Made by a program: the position numbers and the translations under genes. The notes beneath the pieces are model-generated. The model did not search any database. It saw only the letters and a program-made list of their open reading frames with translations, and was not told the origin of the DNA. From positions 1 to 64,000 of the forward strand of contig CAWDPQ010000004.1 of NCBI GenBank assembly GCA_963804245.1: a DNA stretch of 64,000 nucleotides, in the 5' to 3' direction. Below are positions 1 through 9,614 of the stretch, in pieces; position 1 is the stretch's first letter, and the number at the start of each line of letters is the position of its first letter. The DNA is from CAWDPQ01 sp963804245 (GTDB lineage Bacteria; Acidobacteriota; Vicinamibacteria; Vicinamibacterales; 2-12-FULL-66-21).

Positions 1-1
1 A

Positions 2-232
2 GCGGGGTCCGCGCAACATCGCCGCATCCATCGGCCTCGCACTCCACGCCGCGGCTCCGGATGTGTTTCGACTCGGTCGGTGCTTTACATCACGACCGTT
101 CTGCTCTTCGCAATCCTGGCGCATTATCTGCGGAAAATCGGCTGGGCAACGGTTCGCGACGACCTCCGGCATCCGCTGCGCACCGTCGGGCTGCTGCTGT
201 CGGAGCCGCGACCAGGTCCTATGGCGGCTTAG
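2..232 (+). CDS. 3' end of an unidentified membrane protein (partial)
   Basis: A reading frame open from the window edge ends at the TAG at 230-232. Its last 50 or so residues contain a hydrophobic stretch (VLYITTVLLFAILAHYL) that looks like a transmembrane helix, then a basic segment ending in EPRPGPMAA. The first part of this frame (to about position 80) does not read like protein, while another frame there does, so a frameshift near position 80 is possible. The family is not recognised. It lies directly upstream of a family 9 glycosyltransferase, so an envelope role is plausible but unproven. Confidence 0.3.
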   Translation, partial: AGSAQHRRIHRPRTPRRGSGCVSTRSVLYITTVLLFAILAHYLRKIGWATVRDDLRHPLRTVGLLLSEPRPGPMAA

Positions 233-325
233 TCGCGGTGTCGATCACGCGGAATGCACGGTGAACGAGCGCTGACCACGCGACACAGTACGCTACGAAA
301 CGAGACTGACTTGAATCCGGACCTG

Positions 326-1551
326 ATGCGGGCCATCGACTACTGGGTCGGAATCCCGCTCGTGTTTCTCCTCACCATCGTCTTCCGCGTCCAACGCTTC
401 ATCGGCCTGGCGACCTCTCCGGTCGGCACGCCGCGGAACATCCTGTTCATTCAGCTCGCCGAGATGGGGACGATGGTCGTGGCCTATCCCTCATTGAGGA
501 AAGCGCGCGAGCTCCATCCGGACGCCACGCTGCATTTTCTGTGCTTCACGCAGATTCGGTCGAGCGTGGAGATGCTCGAGATCATCCCATCCGAGAACAT
601 CATCACCGTTGACGCGCATTCCGGCCTATCCCTCGCGCGCGACACGCTGCTGTTTCTGTGGCGTGCCCGCCGTCGCCGCATCGACACCGTGATCAACATG
701 GAAGCCTTCGTCAGGTACAGCAGCACGCTGAGCTACCTGTCTGGCGCTTGCCGACGCGTCGGGTTCCACGGGTTCAACCAGGAAGGGCTGTACACCGGCG
801 ATCTGCTGACACACAAGGTGCTGCACAACGGACACATCCATGCCGCGCACACGTTCCTCGATCTCGTGCACGCTCTCGACACGCCGCCCGACCAGGTGCC
901 GCGGGTGAAACGGCCGAGGACGATGGACTGTCTGGAAGTTCCGAAGATTTCGACCGATGCAAGCGCGGCCGCCGAAATCTGGCGGAAGCTCCGCGCGATC
1001 CATCCCGACATCGGCCCCACCCAGAAGCTCGTCGTCCTCAATCCCAACGCCAGCGACAAGTTTCCAATGCGTCGCCTGCCAGTCGAGTCGTTCACCGAGA
1101 TCGCCCGCCGGCTGCTGGAGGATCCGCAGGTCTTCGTGCTGATCATCGGCGTCGCCGCCGAGAAGGTCGAGGCACAAGACATGTGCGCGCGGCTCGGCTC
1201 GCCACGTGCGCTGGACCTCACTGGCCAGACAACGATGACAGAGCTGCTGCATCTGTTCGATCTCGCTCACGTGCTGGTCACGAACGACTCGGGACCGGCC
1301 CACTTTGCGGCGCTGACACGGATCCACGTAGTCGTCTTCTTCGGGCCGGAGATCCCGACCGCTATCGGCCGCTGACGACCAACTCGGACGTGATCCACAC
1401 CGGATACTCCTGCAGCCCGTGCATCGGTCCGCTCAACCAGCGGCGGTCGCCCTGCAACGACAACTTGTGCCTGAAGAGCATCAGCATCGAGGAGATCGCC
1501 GTACTGGTCCGCTCGCGTCTCGAGGCGGTACGGTCCGCAGCATCCGGGTGA
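326..1551 (+). CDS. Glycosyltransferase family 9 (heptosyltransferase-like), frameshifted near the C terminus
   Basis: The product resembles ADP-heptose:LPS heptosyltransferases (GT9, GT-B fold), which build the LPS core or other envelope glycans at the inner face of the membrane. An N-terminal hydrophobic segment (VGIPLVFLLTIVF) precedes the GT-B fold. The donor-site motif TNDSGPAHFAAL and the family block LNPNASDKFPMRRLP are visible. The first frame stops at 1375 just after VVFFGPEIP, but the expected ending (PLTTNSDVIHTGYSC, then a cysteine-rich tail SPCIGPLNQRRSPCNDN) continues in the -1 frame to 1551. Restoring one C in the CCC run near 1355 joins them. The ATG at 326 was chosen; ATG 254 or TTG 311 are also in frame. 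Confidence 0.8.
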
Positions 1552-1585
1552 CGTTGCGTCCCGCTGGACCGGAAGGACGCCAGAC

Positions 1586-2104
1586 ATGAAACCGATCGTG
1601 CTTCGGCTCGTCCTGGGATTGCTCGTGTCGCTCGGCTGTGGGACGGTTCCTGGACGGGACGTTCGCTACGAGCCAACGCCGATGCCCGTCGTGCGCGCAC
1701 TGCTGGAACTGGCTGAGGTGGGCCCGCAGGACCTCGTCTACGATCTGGGATCCGGGGACGGGCGCATCCCAATCACCGCAGCAAATGAGTTTGGCGCGCG
1801 TGGCGTGGGGATTGAGATCGATCCTTCACTGGTGACTCAGGCGCAAGCGAAAGCGCGTGAGGCAGGTGTCGACGACAAAGTGGAGTTCAGGCCCGGCGAC
1901 ATGTATGCTGCGGACATCCGGTCCGCTACCGTCGTGACGCTCTTCCTGCACCCGGGACCGAACCTGAAACTACGGGAGAAGCTGCGCTCCGACCTGCAGC
2001 CGGGTTCGCGGGTCGTTTCCTACGTTTGGGACATGGGTAGTTGGAGGCCGGCGGACGTTCGCCGCGTCAACAAGCATCGGATTTTCCTGTGGCGGATCCC
2101 GTAA
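1586..2104 (+). CDS. Secreted or lipoprotein class I SAM-dependent methyltransferase-like protein
   Basis: The 172-residue protein begins with a lipoprotein-type signal (VLRLVLGLLVSLGCGT, Cys at about residue 18). The Rossmann methyltransferase core follows: motif I LVYDLGSGDGRI, an acidic loop (GVGIEID), and a GDMYAAD segment. Small methyltransferase-fold proteins with an export signal are known in several phyla, but what they methylate outside the cytoplasm, where SAM is not expected, is unclear. It starts 34 bases after the glycosyltransferase and may be cotranscribed with it. The fold assignment is firm; the activity is not. Confidence 0.7.
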   Translation: MKPIVLRLVLGLLVSLGCGTVPGRDVRYEPTPMPVVRALLELAEVGPQDLVYDLGSGDGRIPITAANEFGARGVGIEIDPSLVTQAQAKAREAGVDDKVEFRPGDMYAADIRSATVVTLFLHPGPNLKLREKLRSDLQPGSRVVSYVWDMGSWRPADVRRVNKHRIFLWRIP

Positions 2105-2336
2105 CGACACCGGGCTTAGTCGCGCGTCACAGTCGATGGTCAACGGCTCACAGCGCGTTGTCACTGTGCTGATGTAGGTTCCAGAGCCGGCCGCCGCGAA
2201 CGCTGGAGAATTGCCGGCGGAATTGCAGGTAATAGCGCATTCCCGATCCCGCAGACCATGGCAGTGGCTTTGCACTTCGAGCAAACGATGTACGGGTTTG
2301 TTCCTCGCCCGAGCCGAGGTGTGGACGGAGAAAAAC

Positions 2337-2828
2337 ATGAGCAACCTTGTCGTCGTAGGATTCAACAACGCGGCCGACGCCTTCCAGATGCGCGGGGCTC
2401 TGGCCCAGATGCAGGCCCAATATTTGATCGAAATGGAAGATGCGGTCGTCGTCACCCGCGATGACAAGGGTGCGGTGCAGTTGCACCAGGCCGCGAACCT
2501 CACGGCCGCCGGCGCGGTGGGTGGCGCCTTCTGGGGCACCCTGATCGGACTCCTATTCCTCAACCCACTGCTGGGTGCCGTCGTGGGCGCGGGCTCGGGC
2601 GCCCTGTCCGGCAAGCTCGCCGACCTCGGCATCAACGATCAGTTCATGAAGGATTTGGGGGCAACCCTCACGTCCGGCAGTTCCGCACTTTTCGTGCTCG
2701 TGCGCAAGTCAACCCCCGACAAGGTTCTCGAAGGGCTCAAGCCCTTTACCGGCAAAGGTCGGGTGCTTCAAACCTCGTTGACCAAGGACAAGGAAGACGA
2801 ATTGCGCAAGTTAATGGAAGGTGTGTAG
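2337..2828 (+). CDS. DUF1269 domain-containing protein
   Basis: The 163-residue product matches the DUF1269 family: an N-terminal alpha/beta part (LVVVGFNNAADAFQM), then a glycine-rich hydrophobic hairpin (AVGGAFWGTLIGLLFLNP and GAVVGAGSGALSG), and a C-terminal part with an FVLVRKSTPDKVLEGLKP block. Members are often described as membrane-associated proteins of unknown function linked to stress. The ATG at 2337 was chosen because a GGAG ribosome site lies seven bases upstream; longer in-frame starts have no such site. It converges on the cytochrome gene that ends at 2887. Confidence 0.75.
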   Translation: MSNLVVVGFNNAADAFQMRGALAQMQAQYLIEMEDAVVVTRDDKGAVQLHQAANLTAAGAVGGAFWGTLIGLLFLNPLLGAVVGAGSGALSGKLADLGINDQFMKDLGATLTSGSSALFVLVRKSTPDKVLEGLKPFTGKGRVLQTSLTKDKEDELRKLMEGV

Positions 2829-2886
2829 GGCGTTGGATCAGGCAGGACCCTTCCGGCCATGCGGGGGACAACGTTCGCCGCAACCG

Positions 2887-5503
2887 CTACTCACGGCGGC
2901 CCAGAGCCAAGAGCTCGGCCGGTGTCCACGGCTCAGCACGTCCGTGCGAACTCGACCGGATCCTGGCGACGGTCTCGGGCGAAATCGATCCGGCCGCGTG
3001 TCCCCACGCCCCTCGAACATACGTGAGGATGCCGGAGAGCTGCTGATCGTCGAGGGTGCCCATGGCAGGCATCAGCATTTCCCCTTTCAGGCCGTTCAGA
3101 ACGATTCGGCCCAGCAGGTCTTCGGAACCGAGTACCCAGCTCGAGTTTCTCAGCGGCGGGGCGAGCCTCGGCATGCCGTTCCCGTCCGTCTGATGACACG
3201 GCGCACAATGGGTCAGGTACGCATTCCTGCCTCGCTCGGCCGTGACAGCTACCGTGCGCGGTTGATCCGGCTTGCCGGGTATCGCCAAGAGGGCCAAGAG
3301 GCGCTGCGGCATCCGTTGCGCGGGCGGGCCCTGTTCCAGTCCAGCATTGGCACCAGCGATCATGCGATCGCGGAGTGAGGGCGGCGCCATTTCCAGCAGC
3401 CGCGCAAGCCGCGTGAAGTTTCTGTCGCTGACCTCAGGCGTGTAGTTGGTCGCCCATTCCGTGTAGTCTCCCTTGCCGCCGGGCATCCGGCTTCGCGGGT
3501 GCCACGCATACTGTTTCCAGTTGGTGTCGGGATCGACCCGCGTGAAGGAGGGGGAGTCTCCCCGGTCAGCAGCCAGTCGCCGGGCGATACGACCGGCCAG
3601 ATGCTCGCTGAAGAGAGGCGCTTGCCAGAGGCCGGCCTTTTCGAACCAGCTCAGGACGCCGTCCGCGTCCCGGCTGATTCTCTCCTCGAGGGCCCACCAG
3701 ATCCGCAGCGGAACATGCTTGTCCGGCACATCTTCCCGCCGAATCAACTCCTGCAGGACGGCAAGAGCGGCCAGGCTCGAGACGGGTGGTCGCGTACGCG
3801 AGCTCGCTCCGCACTTCGGCATCCGCGTCACTCCGAGCCAGCACGATCAACGTGTCGTGCAGCAGCTGTACGTTCGACACCGTGGGATTCAAGAGCCGCA
3901 CGGTCCAGAATCGAACGGACGCGTCGGGATGAGCCAGCAGGTCGCGTGCCCATTCGGCATCCATCCCTGAGATCAGATTCGCCGTCCACAACGCTTCGAG
4001 TGCCAGTTGGCCGCGTTCGTCGCGCGCAAGCCGCCGCAATCGGGCAACCAGCGACTGATCTCGCCGTTCGCCGAGCAGCCGCCGCGCCTGCTCGCGGTAC
4101 CATTTGCGCTTGTCGCCGAGGAGCTCAACGAGCTCCTGGCTGCTCCGGGCAGCGAGGTTGAACGGAGCGATCGGCCGAGAGCCGCTGGCCCGCAGCCGCC
4201 AGATCCGCCCGCAGGATTTGTCCCAGGTGTCGCGCGGGTCCGTGTGATCCATCCGGATATCGCACCAGTCTGCGATGTAAATGGCACCATCGGGACCGAC
4301 GACGGTATCGACCGGACGAAAGCTGCGGTCTGCGGTGGTGACGATCGCCTCGGTATCGACTGTTCTGAAGGTGGAGCCATCCGCCACGAAGCGCGTGCCC
4401 TGCATCCGGCTGGTCAGCGCCATGCCCGAGATGAGCTGCCCCTCGTAACCGGGCAGCTTCCCATCCTCGTAGACGACCGAGGTCATCGCGAAGCGCGCGG
4501 CATACCCTTCATGGTCCATGTTGGAGATGTGCCCGTAAGAGTGTGGCCGCGTGAACGGTCCGTGCTTCGGCCAGTTCTTTTCGTAGCGTCCTCCCTGCAC
4601 CCAGTGAAACCCGCGGCTGTTGCCGCCGTTGTCTCCCGAGAATGCCCGGCCCTTGCTGTCGAATGAAAGCGTCCAGGGATTGCCGCCGCCCTCCGCGAAC
4701 AGCTCGAACGTGTCGCGCTCGGGGTGATAGCGCCACACCGCCTGTCCGAGAAACGTGATGCCCCTGACGTTTGCCGTGCTGGTGCTTCCGTGAACCCCGT
4801 AGAGCCAGCCATCCGGGCCCCAGGTCAGGCTGTTGGCGAGCGAGTGTGTGTCTTCGAGTCCGAAGCCCTGGAGGCGGACCTCGGGATCGCCGTCGGGCAA
4901 TCCATCGCCGGTCCGGTCGCGATAGAAGAGAAGATAGGGCGGGTTCATCACCCAGACGCCGCCCCGTCCCGTCAACACACTGGTCGTGATGTTGAGACCC
5001 GTGATGACATCCTTGTGCGAGTCGAACACACCATCGCCGTCGGTATCCTCGAGAACCGTGATTTTGTCCGCGCCGCGGACATGGTTGGGTGGCGCCGGCG
5101 GCACGCCGGTGTAACGAGCTCGCAGGTATTGATCGTATGAGGAGACGGCGAGGCCGGCCGGAAACGGGTACTGCAGGTACTGCACGACCCACAGCCGTCC
5201 GCGCTCGTCGAAGTGCAAGTCGATCGGTTGGCGGATGACCGGCTCCGATGCGACCAGTTCCATGGTCAGGCCGCCGCTGGTCTTGAACGCGCGAAGGGCC
5301 TCGTCTGGCCGCGATGCCGTGTCGCCCTGCACCCAGTTCGTCAGCTTGTCGCCGCCCGTCTTGAGGTAGATCGCGACGAACTCATCGACTTCAGGAGTGA
5401 ACGGCTTTGGCTTCGCCTGCTGAGCGGCAGGCGAACTGCAACCGGCGGCGAGCGCCGCCATCGCCACGCCACCCATCAACCAAGTCGTCGCGGAGAAGCG
5501 CAT
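2887..5503 (-). CDS. PVC-type membrane-bound dehydrogenase with C-terminal cytochrome c, frameshifted
   Basis: This large lipoprotein (lipobox ALAAGCSSP near residue 20) has a beta-propeller dehydrogenase domain (LHFDERGRLWVVQYLQYP, DTDGDGVFDSHK, GPDGWLYGVHGSTS, VVGPDGAIYIADW), then a HEAT-like helical region (WYREQARRLLGERRD), and a C-terminal cytochrome c with haem site CAPCHQ. Such proteins are abundant in Planctomycetes, Verrucomicrobia and Acidobacteria and are thought to oxidise sugars or alcohols in the periplasm and pass electrons to haem. The frame breaks near 3790-3800 at a CCC run: the first frame reaches ELAYATTR and the -1 frame continues as PPVSSLAALAVL to 2887. The ATG at 5503 is preferred over the TTG at 5512. 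Confidence 0.8.
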
Positions 5504-5570
5504 GAGCGACAAGTCTACCCGCGCAGCAGGGAAGGCATCGCGGGTGGGGTAGAACCGCTCGTCCAGGTCG

Positions 5571-5624
5571 TTGCTACGCGAGAGATGCTTTATCTATACA
5601 AAAGCGAACTAACTGTGATATCAC
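5571..5624 (+). promoter_or_regulatory. Putative promoter and operator of the first PadR-ADOP pair
   Basis: In the 128-base gap between divergent genes, TTGCTA (5571-5576) and TATACA (5595-5600) are spaced 18 bases apart. The perfect 10-base palindrome GTGATATCAC lies at 5615-5624, just before the PadR start codon. A downstream palindrome is a reasonable position for autorepression by PadR, but it does not match the operator found at the second pair. Confidence 0.35.
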
Positions 5625-5631
5625 TCGCCAC

Positions 5632-5958
5632 ATGAAGGGCGAGCGACTCGGCGAGTTCGAGGAATTCACGCTCCTGGCGGTGCGTGCTCTGGGCGATCAC
5701 ACCTACGCCGTCCCGGTGCAGCAGTTCGTGGAAGATGCCACGGGGCGCAACGTCTCTCTCGGCGCGGTGTACGCAGCGCTCGCGCGCCTCGAGAGCAAAG
5801 GCTTCGTGCGTTCCTCGATGGCGGCGGCCACCGCGCGGCGCGGCGGTAAGTCCAGGCGCCTGTACGAGGTGACCTCGCTCGGCCTGCGGACCGCACGTGA
5901 GCTACACCGTGTGCGGCAGGAGATCTGGACGACGATTGCGGAAGGCCGTCAGGCATGA
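5632..5958 (+). CDS. PadR family transcriptional regulator
   Basis: The 108-residue protein has the PadR winged-helix core: EFEEFTLLAVRALGDHTYAVPVQQF, then the recognition region (VSLGAVYAALARLESKGFV), the wing with a basic run (RRGGKSRRLYEVTSLG), and a short C-terminal helix. In Acidobacteriota PadR genes commonly precede ADOP permeases and probably control them. Its stop overlaps the start of the next gene by four bases (ATGA), which indicates translational coupling. The start codon sits at the edge of a 10-base palindrome that may be its own operator. Confidence 0.9.
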   Translation: MKGERLGEFEEFTLLAVRALGDHTYAVPVQQFVEDATGRNVSLGAVYAALARLESKGFVRSSMAAATARRGGKSRRLYEVTSLGLRTARELHRVRQEIWTTIAEGRQA

Positions 5959-8656
5959 TCCCTGATGCACCTCCGCGCATCGCCCGCTTCCTCCTTCGCA
6001 TGCTTCCGCTCGGCGAGCGCCGCGCGGATATCGAGGACGACCTGATGGAGCTGTTCGACTCGCGCACGGCCAGCCGAGGAGCTCGATACGCCCGGCGGCG
6101 GTATTTCGGCGACGTGCTGAGCCTCTGGCGAGACGGCCGTCGAAGCGAGCCACGTCTGCCTCGACACGCGGAGTCCAAGCGACCTTCGCGATTCACCCCG
6201 ATGGAAGTGGTGCAAGACCTGACGTACGCGGCCCGGCTACTGCGTCGCAGTCCCGCCGTCGGTACTGATGACGATCGTGGGGCTCGCCCTGGCAATCAGC
6301 GTCGGCACTTCCATGTTCAGCATTCTGAACATCATTGCGTTTCGTTCAACAGGCATTCGCGATTCGTCGGCGCTCGTCAGCGTCATGAGGGCGTACCGAA
6401 ACGGGACCGGCAACGCGTGGAGCCATGCCGAGGTACTTGCAGATCCGTGACCACTCCAGGACCGTCAAGGTGGAAGCAGCGCTTCGCGATGGGGCTTCCG
6501 TCAGCACCAGCCGCGAAAGTGACGCCGAGCAGGGGGCCGCTCTGTTGCTCGTGAGCGGCGGCTATCTCGCGATGATGAACCCGCGCGTATCCGTTGGACG
6601 GATCCTCGCGCCCGCCGACGATGAGCCGGGGGCTCAGTCCGTAGTGGTCGTCAACCACGCATGGTGGTCGCGCGCGCTCGCCGCGGATCCCTCAATCGTG
6701 GGCCGTTCGGTCTGGCTGAACGGGAAACCGTTCGTCATTGTCGGCGTGACCGAGCGCGGGTTTTCGGGGACGGCAGATACTCCACCGGCCATGTGGACCA
6801 CGCTCGCGAACTATCACGTGCTGCACGGGGGACCGCCCCTCGACCGTCGGTCTTCCACATCGGTGAGCCTCGCCTCGCGACTTTCGCCGGGCATTCCGAT
6901 CGCGCAGGCCGAAGCGGAGCTCACGTCGATCGTCCAATTTGCAGGGTTGGGCCGAGCTGAGCTCGTCGACCCGACCCGGCCAACCCGCCCGGGTTCGCGA
7001 GGCGACTATGCGCGCGCGCCTGCGGAAACGGTGACCGGCGTCCGGCTACTTCCATTTGCGACTCGAGCCGGCAAGAATGCCGGTCAAATCGCTCTGATCG
7101 TCGTGGTCGTGCTGACAGCGATCGGGCTCGTGCTCGTCCTGGCATGCGCAAATGTCACGAACCTGCTGCTGGCGAGCGCAATCGCACGACGGACGGAAAT
7201 CGGTTTGCGAATCGCTCTCGGTGCGCGTCGGGCACGTATCGTTCGTCAGCTCCTGACCGAAAGTCTGTCACTCGGCTTGATCGCTGGAGCGCTGGGCCTG
7301 CTGTTCACCGTGTGGCTGTTGCCGATCCTGGCTGGCGTGGTCGGCGTTCCCGATACATTCGACGTCAGGCCCGATGGCCGCGCCTACGCGTTTCTCTGTG
7401 TCATCTCGATCCTCGGCGGCCTCGGCGCCGGGCTTGCCCCATCGAAAGGCGCCCTGCGAGAGGCGCGTTGGCCGACAAAGGGCGGAGGCGCGTCGAGCAG
7501 CCATTCGACAGGATCGAGGCGACAACGCGCCGTTCTCGTCGGCGCACAGGCGGCCTCTTCGATGGTGCTGCTCGTCCTGGCTGCGCTGCTGGCCCGCGGC
7601 GCCGCGCATGCCGCGCGCCTCGACATCGGTTTCGACGCATCGGCACTGATGACCATCAGCCCCGCGTTCGGACGTGGCACGTACGATGACGCACGCGCAC
7701 AGGCGTACTGGGATCGTGCGCTCGAGCAGGTGCGGGAGCTTCCAGGGGTGCAGTCGACGGCACTCGCCGAGGTCCCGCCGTTCTCTGGCAGCAGCAGGGT
7801 CACGATTTTCAGGCTTGCCGGAGGCCGCTACACGATCAATCACAATGACACCCAGGCCCAGTACTTTGAGACGCTGGGATTGCATGTGCGTGCCGGCCGC
7901 ACTTACACGCCGGCCGAAGTCTCAGCGCGAGCGCCGGTGGCGGTCATCAGCGAGGCGCTCGCCCGCGATTTCTTCCCGGGCGAGACCCCGGTTGGACAGT
8001 CGCTCGGGCGCATCGTGGAAGGGTCTCAGGCGACAATCATCGGCGTGGTCTCCAACGCGATAACGGCGCGCCTGCGCGACCCGCGAGCGGCGGCCGTCTA
8101 TCAGCCGATGCACGACGCACTGGCGGCGAGAATGATCATACGCAGCAGCGTCCCCTCGGACGCACTGATTCAATCGCTGCAGAGCACCTTCCTGTCGATC
8201 GATTCCGGTGTTCGCGTTGGCATCACAAAGGTGAGCGACGGTCTCGACAGACAGCTCGCGGAACCCAGAGCGCTGTCCACAATGGCCGGCCTCCTGGCCG
8301 CTGTGGCGTTGGCCCTCGCGCTGGTCGGCTTGTATGGCGTCACGGCATTCGTCACCGGACAGCGCCGGCAGGAGATCAGCGTCCGGATGGCTCTTGGGGC
8401 AAGCAGCAGTGATGTCATGCGCCTCCTCGTGCGCGACAGCTTGCGCCCGGTACTGTATGGTCTGGCCGCAGGCGCTTTTGCCGCGGCCCTGGGCAGCCGC
8501 GTCCTGACCGGCGTGCTCTACGGCCTCTCTCCCGCCGATCCCCTTACGTTCGGAGGCGCGCTGATTGTCTTGCTGGCTGCATCAACCGCCGCCATTCTCC
8601 TGCCTACATGGCGTGCGTCGGCAGTCGATCCGGTCGCCGTGTTGAGGGAGATCTAG
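5955..8656 (+). CDS. ADOP family (FtsX/MacB-like) permease, two frameshifts
   Basis: This is an acidobacterial duplicated orphan permease: an N-terminal helical part (IARFLLRMLPLGERR, IEDDLMELFDSR), a MacB-type periplasmic domain, and two FtsX permease units. The first unit contains ALGARRARIVRQLLTESL and the second RRQEISVRMALGASSSDV, ending WRASAVDPVAVLREI. ADOPs look like ABC export permeases but usually lack a partner ATPase gene, and none is here. The frame changes twice: near 6250 (after AARLLRRSPAV, continuing MTIVGLALAISVGTSMF) and near 6430 (after NAWSHAE, continuing YLQIRDHSRTVKV). Both breaks fall in the first third; the remaining 743 residues are open. Confidence 0.8.
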
Positions 8657-8687
8657 TGGGCCGAGGTATTATTCCTCCCGCCCAGGA

Positions 8688-9614
8688 ATGGCTGAGCGCG
8701 TCGAAGCTCGATCGATCCGTGACATATTTGCTTCTGCCCGAGCGGCGAAGCGCCCCGTGGTGTCACTCGAGTTCTTCCCCCCGAAGGATGAAAACGGGGA
8801 GCACACGCTTCTCGAAAAGACGATTCCTGCGTTACGACAGCTCCAGCCGGACTTTTGTTCGGTGACCTGCGGTGCTGGCGGAAACACGAGCGCTTACAGC
8901 AGGACGCTCCAGACCGTCGACCGGATTCAGCGCGAGCATCAGTTCACGGCAATGGCGCACCTCACGTGCGTGAACAGGACACGGGATCTGGTGGCCGACA
9001 TTCTGAAGGAAGCCCGCGAGCTCGGGATCAGAAACATCCTCGCACTTCGCGGAGATCCACCGAAGGGCGACACCGAACCGGTGGCACAGGGCAGCGGCTT
9101 CGACTACTCCTACCAGTTGGTCCGGTTCATCCGCGACACGGACTCATTTTCAATCGGCGTCGCCGGCTTCCCTGAAGGACATACCGCGTGCAGCGAGGGA
9201 CGAGAGACGGACTGGGAGAGGCTGAAGAAGAAGATCGACTGCGGAGCCGACTTCGTGATCACTCAACTGTTTTTCCAGAACCGTGACTATTTCGAGCTTC
9301 GTGACTTCCTGGCCCGTCGCGGTGTCACGACGCCAATCGTTCCTGGAATCTTCCCCGTCCTCAGCAGCCGCCAGATCAACGGGTTCGTCACGACGTGCGG
9401 AGCCAAGAAGCCGCGTGAGCTTGAATCGGCGCTGCGCGAGTACGGTGACGACGATGACGCCGTCACCCAGTGGGGCATCGACTACGCCACACGGCAGTGT
9501 GACGAGCTCCTGCGTGGCGGCGCGCCGGGCCTTCATTTCTATACCCTCAACCGGGCGAGATCTACGGTCGAGGTCGTCAGAAGCCTCGCGCTGGCGGCAA
9601 TCGGCAAAAGCTAA
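8688..9614 (+). CDS. metF: Methylenetetrahydrofolate reductase
   Basis: MetF reduces 5,10-methylene-THF to 5-methyl-THF, the methyl donor for methionine synthesis, using FAD. The 308-residue length is typical. The N-terminal block SLEFFPPKDENGEHTL carries the catalytic glutamate at residue 28, and further family blocks are MAHLTCVNRT, NILALRGDPPKGD, ADFVITQLFF and PIVPGIFPV. It begins 31 bases after the ADOP stop and overlaps the end of the convergent flavoprotein gene by four bases. No SAM riboswitch is visible upstream. Confidence 0.95.
   Translation: MAERVEARSIRDIFASARAAKRPVVSLEFFPPKDENGEHTLLEKTIPALRQLQPDFCSVTCGAGGNTSAYSRTLQTVDRIQREHQFTAMAHLTCVNRTRDLVADILKEARELGIRNILALRGDPPKGDTEPVAQGSGFDYSYQLVRFIRDTDSFSIGVAGFPEGHTACSEGRETDWERLKKKIDCGADFVITQLFFQNRDYFELRDFLARRGVTTPIVPGIFPVLSSRQINGFVTTCGAKKPRELESALREYGDDDDAVTQWGIDYATRQCDELLRGGAPGLHFYTLNRARSTVEVVRSLALAAIGKS

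Noticed and set aside
626..1327. Long minus-strand and other-frame ORFs opposite the glycosyltransferase (and many similar ones through the window)
   Set aside because: They have the Arg/Pro/Ala-rich composition of shadow frames in high-GC DNA, and none matches a family.
5955..8656. Programmed ribosomal frameshifting in the first ADOP gene
   Set aside because: Two shifts in opposite contexts with no slippery site or shared structure, and many similar breaks occur elsewhere, so sequence error is simpler.
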